This document shows, in pieces, positions 18,045 through 26,140 of a DNA stretch of 64,000 nucleotides (position 1 is the first letter of the stretch; each line of letters opens with the position of its first letter). The position numbers were made by a program, and so were the translations under genes. Below the pieces are notes generated by a model. It ran no database searches. It was not told the origin of the DNA and worked only from the letters and a program-made list of their open reading frames with translations. The DNA lies in contig DATKVV010000005.1 of NCBI GenBank assembly GCA_035529895.1, positions 88,943-152,942 on the forward strand, written 5' to 3'. The DNA is from JAUWKC01 sp035529895. GTDB lineage: Bacteria; Planctomycetota; Phycisphaerae; Sedimentisphaerales; Anaerobacaceae.

Positions 18045-18466
18045 ATATCTGGTTAGGTACTTTTTGATTACTGTTGCCAAAGGTTTGCCTGTAACTACGG
18101 TCATTCGTTCGTTACCTGCACTTGCTTTATTTACTTGCAAACGCTGTAATTACAATCCCAAATCCGTGTCAGAAAATCTATCGGCCCGTATAGAATCCTG
18201 ACATATCTTTACAATTCCAATCGCAGGCAGCAGTAGCGAAAAAACTGATTTTCTGTGCAAAAACGCTCCAAAGAAGCCGCCTCAAGTATCAGATATCAAG
18301 TCTGGCACGACTGTTGCTGTGTTTTTGGAAATGTTGCTGGTTCCCGTTTGCAGTTTATCGCAAAAGAGGGTCCGCGTGAAATATGCTCTGGTATTGATCC
18401 TGAACAGCATTAGGTGGACGCGCAGAACCTCAAGAAAACACAGCACTTAGAGCAAAGTGGAAAACG
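18045..18466 (+). other. Intergenic leader upstream of the fli operon
   Basis: A 422-bp gap without an open frame of note. It contains the sigma-54 promoter at 18303-18318 and a roughly 135-nt leader to the next start. The part before the promoter (18045-18300) is AT-rich, as expected for activator or bending-protein sites, but none of the GTCCCATAA motifs of the flgD region occurs in it. Confidence 0.6.
18303..18318 (+). promoter_or_regulatory. Sigma-54 promoter of the fliL-fliM-fliN-flhA-fliA unit
   Basis: Plus strand reads TGGCACGACTGTTGCT, matching TGGCACG-N4-TTGC with GG and GC ten bases apart. Transcription would start near 18330. Downstream genes to 31235 are all on the plus strand with gaps under 85 bp or overlaps, so this one promoter could drive the export, switch and sigma-28 genes together. 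Confidence 0.88.
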
Positions 18467-21145
18467 ATGGCGACGAAAAAACCAAAGCATGATCTCGAAG
18501 AAAATTTCGCCGCACTACCCTCTGACCGCCAAGCCCGTGCACAAAAAGCGCAGCAGGAACTTGCCGAGGCCGAAGCATCATCGTGTGAAACTCAAGAGGA
18601 ACTCTCGGAACACGAACTATTTGCCGGAGACGAAGCTCTCTATAGACTTCTGGCGTCTTCTGCGCCATCTACCGGCAGTCAAGCCCGGCTGGATAGAACC
18701 AACGCCGGCCTACCTGCACCGGCATCTATTCAGACCAGCCGTTTTTCGACACTCCAAAAACTCCTTGTTGGCGGTATCGTGGTAATGGCTGCAGCGTTGC
18801 TTTACGCATTGCTAAGATTTCCACCAGGAGCAAATACCGTGGCACCCGCACCCGCATCTCGGCAAACAGTCTCCCCAAAGCCGGTGGTCGATTATCCTGT
18901 ACGTACAGACCAAGAAGAACCCCCACGGCAAATCCGAAAACCGGAATCCGCACTTGCACTAACACAGCCTTTGTCCTTGCAGCTTGCCCAAAGGTCCTAT
19001 GAGCAAAAGGATTACGAGAAAGCTTATACGGCCTACGACCAGCTTCGAAAAAGCCTTCCGAATAGTACCGAACACGATGTTCTGGGAGATTTGCTCCTGC
19101 TAAAAATGGCCCTATGCGTCAAGGAAATCGGTGATCCCGACCGAGCAAACAGTTTATTGACAACGGTCTTACAAAGTCGTTCGCTCGTTTTAAGGGTGCT
19201 CGCTAACTATCACCGCAGCCTGCTTGAAATGCAGAGAAAACAGTACCTGGAAGCCCGAACACGGGCTTTCCAGTCGATTGCCTTAATCCGTGGGGTCACT
19301 GTCGACAGCGGCTGGGCCTCATCCCTTGAGCGTGATTGCCACTTTCTGGCCGCCCAGGCAATCACCAGAAATGTCCTCTCGCTTTGCGATTCCGATAAAG
19401 ACCTTCCCTCAAACCTATGGGCTGGTCTCCTACAGACAGATCCATTTGCCGACCTGGACGAGATGCAACTGCGTTCCCTCTTGATTTCCGGCTCAGAATT
19501 ATTGAGCATGGGACTGCTTGCGCCGCAAATCCGCAAGTTCGAGCCCACAGGTCCTTCACCCGGCCCACAGAGCGAGTATGCCGCTTCCGGGCTGACAGCC
19601 CGCTGGTCTGTCGCCTGCCAAGGAGCGCCGATTGAAGAACTGCTGGCAAGATTTGTCGCCAATGCCGGACTTGACATCCGCTGGTCATACAGCAACAGAC
19701 CGGCCCGCCCGGACGCAGAAAATGCCGTTCAAATCCCCCTGCCCGATTTTGCGCACCCGGGGCATCTTCGCAAACGGCCAGTGAGCATATACATGGCAGG
19801 CGCAACAGCTCAAAACTTTCTTACCGTGGCGGCCGGCCACGTTGGCCTGCTGGCCCGGCTGGATGATAAAGGAAGCGTAAATATCGGGGACCCGGCCGAT
19901 TATTCTTCGTTATCGGAGCATATAGCCCTGCTCAGTGAGGAAGCCATTTCACTTTGGCAAAGATTTCTCCTTACATTCCCCGGCGACGAACGCATCCCCA
20001 ATGTTCATTTTGCAATGGGACTTCTGCAAGCCGAAACAGGCCAGGTAGTTGATGCGATGGCACAGTATAAACTGGTTGCAAATCGCTTTTCACGAAGTTC
20101 GCTGGCTGCGTACGCCCTGTTACATTCGGGCAAGCTCAAAACTAATCTGTACGACTACTCTGGCGCGAGGGAAGACCTAAAACAGCTCATTGAACAATAT
20201 CCTGATAGCGAGCTGTGCGGCCGAGCTTCTTTGCATCTTGCTGACGTAACAATGAAAGCCGGGCTTAAGGCCGAAGCCGGACACCTTTATGGCAAGGTTT
20301 ACAATCTGAGTTTTTCTTCGGACTCACGGAAGGCCGCGGCCCTCGGAGCGGGCAAATGTTTCTACGAGCAAAATGACTATGGGACCGCAGTTGAGTGGCT
20401 GACCCGATACATCAGTCTCGCAAAAGACCGGACCAACAAGGACCTGTATTCGGCTTGTTTTCTTCTGGGCAAGGCCAATATGGCCCTGGGCAAAACCAAG
20501 GAGGCCTGCAATGCTTTTCAACTTGCGCTGGCAGGACAACGGGCCGGACAAGAGTATACCGCGACGATATCCGCACTCGTTAAGGCCCTTTTGCAACAGG
20601 AAGATTTCGTCAGAGCACTTGATATGTTAGAGAACATACGCTCCTGGCAGCTCTCACAGAAAGAACTTACCGAGATACTCCTGCTTAAGGCAAGCGTCCT
20701 TCGTGCAATGGGCTTGGTTAACAATGCTATTGGGACGCTCGGCGACAGGGCGCAGTACTTAGCCGACCCGCAGTCAAAGGCCAGAGTATTTTTCGAATTA
20801 GCTGATTGTTACATAGCCAAGGGGAATCTGGAACTTGCCCGAAAGAACTTGGCCGAAACTCTGGTTTTCGTCGAACCCGGACCATTGGCGCAAGAAATCG
20901 CTCTCAGACTGGCCAATGTCTGCTTGAGACTGGGCCAGGACTCCCAAACCATCTCTGTCTGCTCACAACTGCTGGACTCGAATCCCCCGGCTGAGACAAA
21001 GCAAAAGGCACTCGATCTCCTGGCGACAGCCTATAACCGGCGGAAAGACTATGACAAGGCGGTTTTGGCTCTCTTGGGGCAATGGGCTGCGAAAGTCAAG
21101 GATGAAAAAAGAACACCTGAAAGCTCGGCGAGGACAAGCCAATGA
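18467..21145 (+). CDS. Large TPR membrane protein with an STN-like domain, flagellar operon leader gene
   Basis: An 892-residue protein, not assignable to a named flagellar family. A charged cytoplasmic N-terminus (1-95) is followed by one membrane helix (about 96-118, KLLVGGIVVMAAALLYALL) and a Pro-rich stalk. TPR-like helices flank a segment at about 378-470 that resembles the STN domain of secretins (PIEELLARFVANAGLDIRW, then RPVSIYMAGATAQNFL). About ten further TPR repeats run to residue 880. The long C-terminal part should be periplasmic. As the first gene after the sigma-54 promoter and ahead of fliL/M/N it is likely a structural scaffold of the motor. The alternative is a general assembly factor. 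Confidence 0.75.
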   Translation: MATKKPKHDLEENFAALPSDRQARAQKAQQELAEAEASSCETQEELSEHELFAGDEALYRLLASSAPSTGSQARLDRTNAGLPAPASIQTSRFSTLQKLLVGGIVVMAAALLYALLRFPPGANTVAPAPASRQTVSPKPVVDYPVRTDQEEPPRQIRKPESALALTQPLSLQLAQRSYEQKDYEKAYTAYDQLRKSLPNSTEHDVLGDLLLLKMALCVKEIGDPDRANSLLTTVLQSRSLVLRVLANYHRSLLEMQRKQYLEARTRAFQSIALIRGVTVDSGWASSLERDCHFLAAQAITRNVLSLCDSDKDLPSNLWAGLLQTDPFADLDEMQLRSLLISGSELLSMGLLAPQIRKFEPTGPSPGPQSEYAASGLTARWSVACQGAPIEELLARFVANAGLDIRWSYSNRPARPDAENAVQIPLPDFAHPGHLRKRPVSIYMAGATAQNFLTVAAGHVGLLARLDDKGSVNIGDPADYSSLSEHIALLSEEAISLWQRFLLTFPGDERIPNVHFAMGLLQAETGQVVDAMAQYKLVANRFSRSSLAAYALLHSGKLKTNLYDYSGAREDLKQLIEQYPDSELCGRASLHLADVTMKAGLKAEAGHLYGKVYNLSFSSDSRKAAALGAGKCFYEQNDYGTAVEWLTRYISLAKDRTNKDLYSACFLLGKANMALGKTKEACNAFQLALAGQRAGQEYTATISALVKALLQQEDFVRALDMLENIRSWQLSQKELTEILLLKASVLRAMGLVNNAIGTLGDRAQYLADPQSKARVFFELADCYIAKGNLELARKNLAETLVFVEPGPLAQEIALRLANVCLRLGQDSQTISVCSQLLDSNPPAETKQKALDLLATAYNRRKDYDKAVLALLGQWAAKVKDEKRTPESSARTSQ

Positions 21146-21181
21146 GTTGTCACAAAAGTGCAGTATATAAGGAAATCAGCA

Positions 21182-22213
21182 ATGAAAAGTAAACGCAAGA
21201 ACCCGGAACAATGCTACAACTCAACAATAGAAACTCCTTTGACGCCCAGTTTCAACCTCTGCCTTACTGGTTTTGGCCTTTCGTTATTGGCTTGTTACTT
21301 CTCAACATTTTCCGTCAGCGCGGGATTTTCATCTGAAAAACCCAGTCCGACCAACCTGCCGGCACCAACCTTGACAAGAATTTTACAGGAGCCTAACTCG
21401 CTGAACGTTTCCACGCAGAACGCAAAGCCCCCGCCGACCGTACAGGAACAATCGGAAACCACCAATGCAGATTTTGTAAGCTCCTCCACCAAAGTCCATA
21501 AAGAATCAATACAGGGCGGCTCTGTCGCTATACAGAACCGTAAGGACCCCGTACGCGGCAAATTATGGCAGGCCAGAATCAGTATTCCTAAAAGCGAGAA
21601 GGCCGAGCAAAACAAGAATGAGCTTCAGCGAATAATCGAACAGATTCGTGCTGTCAGGTTTGACGAGCCGAAAAAGACCAGAGAGGCTGTAATTGTCGTT
21701 GAGCCGGGGCGCACAATTGAGCCCAATAACACTCTGTCTGCTGCAAAGGCGATAAGTGAACCTCAAAAGAAAACCGTAGAATTCAGATTGCCCTACGAGC
21801 CGGTAAGCAAGCAAACTCTGCAGGTACTCGAGAGTCTATCGCAACATCCCGAGCAGCCAAAGAATCCTTTCGCACTGGCAGAGGTTTTGTTCCTTAGTGG
21901 AAACATCAAAGAAGCAGCGATTTTTTACCAGGAGGCCCTCGACCGCAAAGGCGTCGATACCGTTCAGTCGCCTCAAGATAAGGCTTGGATTCTATTTCAG
22001 ATAGCTAACTGCCTGCGCAATCATGACCCGCTAACGGCAAAGAATATGTACAAAGAACTGATTGCGCAATATCCGGACTCACCGTGGGCGGATTTAGCGA
22101 AGGTCCGGGATGCATTGATTGATTGGGAACAGAAAGACAAACCACGAACGTTGCTTGAAGACCGCACCTGGCCGGATTCTCAGGCGGCGTTTGGCAAGGC
22201 GGGACCACAATAA
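21182..22213 (+). CDS. Exported TPR-containing protein of unknown function
   Basis: A 343-residue protein. The ATG at 21182 is preferred because AAGGAA lies eight bases before it. A hydrophobic segment at about residues 28-46 (CLTGFGLSLLACYFSTFSVSA) looks like a signal peptide with a long N-region, or a membrane anchor. Residues 50-215 are low-complexity, Pro/Ser/Thr/Lys-rich linker. The C-terminus (about 225-330) has two or three TPR-like repeats (AEVLFLSGNIKEAAIFYQEA). It follows the TPR/STN protein by 36 bp and probably works with it in the periplasm. No known family was recognised. Confidence 0.7.
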   Translation: MKSKRKNPEQCYNSTIETPLTPSFNLCLTGFGLSLLACYFSTFSVSAGFSSEKPSPTNLPAPTLTRILQEPNSLNVSTQNAKPPPTVQEQSETTNADFVSSSTKVHKESIQGGSVAIQNRKDPVRGKLWQARISIPKSEKAEQNKNELQRIIEQIRAVRFDEPKKTREAVIVVEPGRTIEPNNTLSAAKAISEPQKKTVEFRLPYEPVSKQTLQVLESLSQHPEQPKNPFALAEVLFLSGNIKEAAIFYQEALDRKGVDTVQSPQDKAWILFQIANCLRNHDPLTAKNMYKELIAQYPDSPWADLAKVRDALIDWEQKDKPRTLLEDRTWPDSQAAFGKAGPQ

Positions 22214-22293
22214 TGGTCGTTTGGAACCGCAGTGTCACAAAACCGTGACCCTTTGGATTGGAATGGAGTATCACAGGAGTGAGCAGGACCGAA

Positions 22294-23898
22294 ATGGACA
22301 ACACGAGCCAAATCCAGCACATAAGAGATGATTTTGCAAATGTATTGATAGTTGACAACGACCCCGATGTGGCTCGATTCATGCTTGCGATTTTAGCCGG
22401 CAAGGGGATTCGTGGACATCTGGTCAACGATGAGAAGAATGCGCTTCATTTTCTGGAGAAGAGCAGTTGCGACCTTGTGTTTATCGGCGAAAGTATTCTC
22501 AAAAGAACTCCTGCAAAATGCGCTGCCGATATAATACATCCGGAAAGCGAGAGAGAGGGCCCCTGTTGGCCGCTCGAGAGAGGTTTTGAACTGCTTCAGA
22601 GAATCAGGGGCAGTTCACCAGAGATGCCGGTGGTTATGATAGGTGAACACCGCTTTGATGAAAGGTCGCATGGCGCAAACACAACACAAGACGACAAGAC
22701 AGAATCATATGACTCTCAACAAGCCATCGCCGCCGTAGTCAAGGCCATTCGTGCAGGCTGTTACGAATTCCTGCCCCGGCCTCTTGACCATGAAAGAATA
22801 GAGAATTTGTTGGATACTCTTCTGCCCAACCACAGGTTTTCAGCGATAGCCTCGGCCAACCAAGACACCCATTGCCTTTATCGGATTGTGGGCAGGAGTG
22901 CAAAACTGGCCCAAACCGTCAATCTGGCCAAAAGGGTGGCTCCCACGTCGGCATCCGTTTTGATAAGAGGCGAAAGCGGAACAGGCAAAGAGCTGATTTC
23001 TTATCTTATCCATCACCAAAGCAGAAGGGCCCAGGGACCTTATGTCAAAGTCAATTGTGCGGCGCTGAACGACTCGCTGCTCGAGAGCGAACTGTTCGGT
23101 CACGAAAAGGGCGCCTTTACCGGCGCATATAGTCAGCGCAAGGGCCGATTCGAAATGGCTGACTGCGGAACCCTGCTTTTGGACGAAATCACTGAAACGC
23201 CGCCAAGATTTCAAGCAAAGCTGCTGCGGGTACTCGAACAGCAGGATTTTGAGCGCGTGGGTGGAAATGAAAATGTCAGAGTCGATGTGCGAATAATAAG
23301 TACTACGAACAAGGATTTGTTACAAGAGGTGCGAGAAGGGCGGTTCAGGCAGGACCTTTACTATCGGCTGGCCGGGGTAAGACTGGATATTTCGCCCTTA
23401 CGGGAGCGCAAGGAGGACTTACCTGACCTCGTATGGCATTTTATCAATCTTTATGCGCGTGAAGTACAGCGTCGTATCACCAAACTTGACCCCGTGATGA
23501 TGGACATTTTCGCCAATTACCATTGGCCGGGCAACATCCGACAATTGCGAAATGTTGTGCGAACATCACTGGTGCTGGGAGTCGGCGAGACCTTGTCATT
23601 GGCGGATGTCTCGTGGCTATTCGATGAATTACAGCCGGCCCCCCAGGAAAGACAGGGCGACTTAATAAAGACCGCGGCGCCCGATGACCCGCAGCGAAAC
23701 AGAGAGGATGCCGCCAGAGGGTCAGGACTGGGCGGAATGCCGCTCGAGGAAATTGAGCGGCAGGCAATTTTAGATACCTTGCGCCAAACATCCGGCAACC
23801 AGACGAAAGCGGCAAAGGCGCTGGGCATCAGTGACCGGACTTTGCGAGACAAAATCCGGCGTTACCGGCAAGAAGGTTGCCTGCAGCTAGCGCAATAA
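22294..23898 (+). CDS. Sigma-54-dependent activator with degenerate receiver (FleQ/FlrA-like)
   Basis: A 534-residue enhancer-binding protein. The N-terminal receiver keeps the acidic pocket (VLIVDNDPD, residues 17-25), but the phosphoacceptor is replaced (CDLVFIGES, Gly65 at the Asp position). The domain also carries a loop insertion, so it should not be switched by phosphorylation, like FleQ. The AAA+ domain has GESGTGKE (about 226), GAFTGA (about 272) and Walker B LLLDEITE. The Fis-type helix-turn-helix is at the C-terminus (GNQTKAAKALGISDRTLRDK). The ATG at 22294 has AGGA five bases upstream; an earlier ATG at 22258 is possible. It is embedded in the fli operon, so it is probably autoregulated. 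Confidence 0.92.
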   Translation: MDNTSQIQHIRDDFANVLIVDNDPDVARFMLAILAGKGIRGHLVNDEKNALHFLEKSSCDLVFIGESILKRTPAKCAADIIHPESEREGPCWPLERGFELLQRIRGSSPEMPVVMIGEHRFDERSHGANTTQDDKTESYDSQQAIAAVVKAIRAGCYEFLPRPLDHERIENLLDTLLPNHRFSAIASANQDTHCLYRIVGRSAKLAQTVNLAKRVAPTSASVLIRGESGTGKELISYLIHHQSRRAQGPYVKVNCAALNDSLLESELFGHEKGAFTGAYSQRKGRFEMADCGTLLLDEITETPPRFQAKLLRVLEQQDFERVGGNENVRVDVRIISTTNKDLLQEVREGRFRQDLYYRLAGVRLDISPLRERKEDLPDLVWHFINLYAREVQRRITKLDPVMMDIFANYHWPGNIRQLRNVVRTSLVLGVGETLSLADVSWLFDELQPAPQERQGDLIKTAAPDDPQRNREDAARGSGLGGMPLEEIERQAILDTLRQTSGNQTKAAKALGISDRTLRDKIRRYRQEGCLQLAQ

Positions 23899-23947
23899 CA
23901 CCTATGTACCGGATTATCATAACCAATTAATGAGGCAGAAGCAAAAG

Positions 23948-24541
23948 ATGGCAAATGAAAAGGACTTGGAAAAGCAAAAAGATGCAGCGTCGCAGACCGA
24001 CGAAAAAACTGAAAAAGCCGTGGAAAAGACTTCAGACTCCGGTTTTCTGCAATGGATAATAATGGCTGTTGTCGTGGTCCTCTGCGCCGGCGCCGGCTTC
24101 GGACTCGGTCGCTTATTTGCCGGTTCCCGCATGCCTGCGACAGCCGAAGCTCCTGAACCGAGCGAACCGGCCACAGCAGAAGACTTGAGACCGGATACTT
24201 CCGCAACGGACTCCCGAAAAGCCTGGTATTATGATTTGGAGCCGGTTGTGGCAAATCTCAACGAACCTGGTGTAAGACGCTATATCCGGGTAACCTTAAC
24301 ATTGGCGATAAATCCTCAATTCACTCAAAAAAAGGGCGTGGCTTTCCTTGACGAGAAGAAACCCCTCTTGACAAACTGGCTCACCATCTACCTGGCAAGT
24401 CTGAGTATCGACGATATCAGAGGAGACAGGAATCTCAGGCGTGTTCAATCGCAAATATTGGATGCTTTCAACGAAAAACTTTTCCCCGACGCCAAGCCTC
24501 AAATCAAGGACATTCTTTTTAAGGAATTTGCCGTACAATGA
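23948..24541 (+). CDS. fliL: Flagellar basal body-associated protein FliL
   Basis: A 197-residue inner-membrane protein that surrounds the stator and stabilises torque generation. A charged N-terminus is followed by one membrane helix (about 32-52, IIMAVVVVLCAGAGFGLG), a linker, and a periplasmic SPFH-like domain with YYDLEPVVANLNEPGVRRYI and the closing RRVQSQILDAFNEKLFPD and KDILFKEFAVQ. The ATG at 23948 is preferred over 23930 because a GAGG-type site precedes it. It overlaps fliM by four bases (ATGA), so the two are translationally coupled. Confidence 0.93.
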   Translation: MANEKDLEKQKDAASQTDEKTEKAVEKTSDSGFLQWIIMAVVVVLCAGAGFGLGRLFAGSRMPATAEAPEPSEPATAEDLRPDTSATDSRKAWYYDLEPVVANLNEPGVRRYIRVTLTLAINPQFTQKKGVAFLDEKKPLLTNWLTIYLASLSIDDIRGDRNLRRVQSQILDAFNEKLFPDAKPQIKDILFKEFAVQ

Positions 24542-25590
24542 GCAATCCACCGACAAACGGCAGCAAATACGATAAAACGTGTTCAGGAGTCTCCGACTTG
24601 AGCAAAGCAAAAATACAGCAGATCCTCGCGGCTATTGGCTCGCGGCCGAGTGAGGATACCACACAAGTAGAGGCTGCCGAATATAACTGGCGTGAGCCTC
24701 ACTACTTCAGCAGCGCTCAAATGAAAAAGGTTGACGATTTCGCAAAAAGGGCGGCCCTGACGGTGGCTGATAAATTTGCCGACGTATACCACGGTGAGTT
24801 CAGTGCAAACGTTGCTTCGGTCAGCCAGCATTTTGCCAACGAGCTGCTTGAACAATTCTTTGGCAGTGAGCCAAACAATTATTATCTGGCCTTCAAAGTC
24901 ACCGAAGATGGTCCCTGTGGACTAATCGCCATGCCTCCGGAAACCGCCCTCATCTGGGCAACACAATTACTTGGCGATTCTGAACCTGAAAAGAAGCCAA
25001 GAAAAGTGCTGTCGCCACTGGAAGAATCGCTCCTGTTGGACATCGCCAATCTTATAGTGGAGGCCTTTTCCGACTCGCACACCAGCTATGATTTCCAGCC
25101 CGCCGGCGAAATTTGCAGGGGGTATCTGCCTGTTGAACTGCAAGGCACTGAAGAAATGTGCAAAGTGACCTTCTCCATCGAAAAAACCCAAGCGGAGAAA
25201 ACCTACAAAATGGGAGAAGCCCATTATTTTATACATTGTGAAAAACTAACGCCTCTTGCGGGAAAAACCTCGCAGGCTGCGAATATATTTTCTCCCGAAG
25301 AAACTTCGAAAGCAATCGCTAATAGCTTGCAACAAATGCCTGTTACCGTAACGGCTCAATTAGCTTCTATAATGCTCACTTTCGAACAGATAATGGAGCT
25401 TCAGGTCGATGACATACTGTTGCTCGATAGGAGGATTGATGAGCCGATTGAATTGGTCGTCGAAGGTCAACATCTTCTTCGCGGTCAGCCCGCGAAATCA
25501 GCCGGTATGTACGCCGTGGTAATTACGGAAGACCTCAGATGTAATTCACCAGGTTTTGAGACCCCACAGCAGGCGCACCAAACGGCGTGA
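24538..25590 (+). CDS. fliM: Flagellar motor switch protein FliM
   Basis: A 350-residue C-ring protein. The N-terminal peptide LSKAKIQQIL resembles the CheY-P-binding LSQDEIDALL motif. The middle domain is CheC/FliM-like, and the C-terminal SpoA domain (about 265-335) has VTVTAQLASIMLTFEQIMEL and LQVDDILLLDR. The FliM GGxG loop is not conserved (LLGDSEPE). The middle domain contains SLLLDIANL, close to the CheC phosphatase signature, which classical FliM lacks. It is coupled to fliL and 48 bp before fliN. FliM binds CheY-P and sets the direction of rotation. Confidence 0.9.
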   Translation: MSNPPTNGSKYDKTCSGVSDLSKAKIQQILAAIGSRPSEDTTQVEAAEYNWREPHYFSSAQMKKVDDFAKRAALTVADKFADVYHGEFSANVASVSQHFANELLEQFFGSEPNNYYLAFKVTEDGPCGLIAMPPETALIWATQLLGDSEPEKKPRKVLSPLEESLLLDIANLIVEAFSDSHTSYDFQPAGEICRGYLPVELQGTEEMCKVTFSIEKTQAEKTYKMGEAHYFIHCEKLTPLAGKTSQAANIFSPEETSKAIANSLQQMPVTVTAQLASIMLTFEQIMELQVDDILLLDRRIDEPIELVVEGQHLLRGQPAKSAGMYAVVITEDLRCNSPGFETPQQAHQTA

Positions 25591-25638
25591 AACATAACTA
25601 CAATTAAAGAGACTGATAAATAACAAGGAACTCAAAAA

Positions 25639-26061
25639 ATGGCGCAAACAGCTAAAGCCGAAGAGAAAAAAACCGAAGAAAAGCAGGACCAGGAAAATAG
25701 TACACCACAGGCCGACTCGAAAACGCAGGTACAGTCTGTCGAGCTTTCCGAGGCGGCCGAGACCGCAGCCGCAGGTCCTGGTGGAAGCATCGACATTCTA
25801 CTCGATATGAACGTACCTGTGACTGCTGCAATTGGCCGCACGGAAATACCGGTTCGGCGTCTGCTGCAGCTCGGTCCAGGTTCGGTCTTGAAGCTTGATA
25901 AACCTGTTGATGCACCGGCAGACCTGTACCTCCGGGACACCAAGTTTGCTGCAGGAAATATAGTAGTAGTGGATGGCCGGTTCGCCGTCAGAATAAAACA
26001 AATTCTCGGCCTTGACAGGGCCGAACCCGGCGATTCCGATACAAACACGGCCGAGGGATAG
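25639..26061 (+). CDS. fliN: Flagellar motor switch protein FliN
   Basis: A 140-residue C-ring protein. The first 55 residues are a charged, Glu/Lys/Gln-rich tail. The SpoA domain covers about 58-130 with LLDMNVPVTAAIGRTEIPVR, LLQLGPGSVLKLDKPVDAPA and NIVVVDGRFAVRIKQIL, all standard FliN. It forms the base of the C-ring with FliM and receives the export ATPase complex. It lies between fliM and flhA. Confidence 0.96.
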   Translation: MAQTAKAEEKKTEEKQDQENSTPQADSKTQVQSVELSEAAETAAAGPGGSIDILLDMNVPVTAAIGRTEIPVRRLLQLGPGSVLKLDKPVDAPADLYLRDTKFAAGNIVVVDGRFAVRIKQILGLDRAEPGDSDTNTAEG

Positions 26062-26140
26062 GACCGGAATAATGGTTCTAACAATTTCGACCAGGTGACT
26101 GCTCTGCGAAGGTGCAGGCCCTTTTACATAAGGAATCCTG

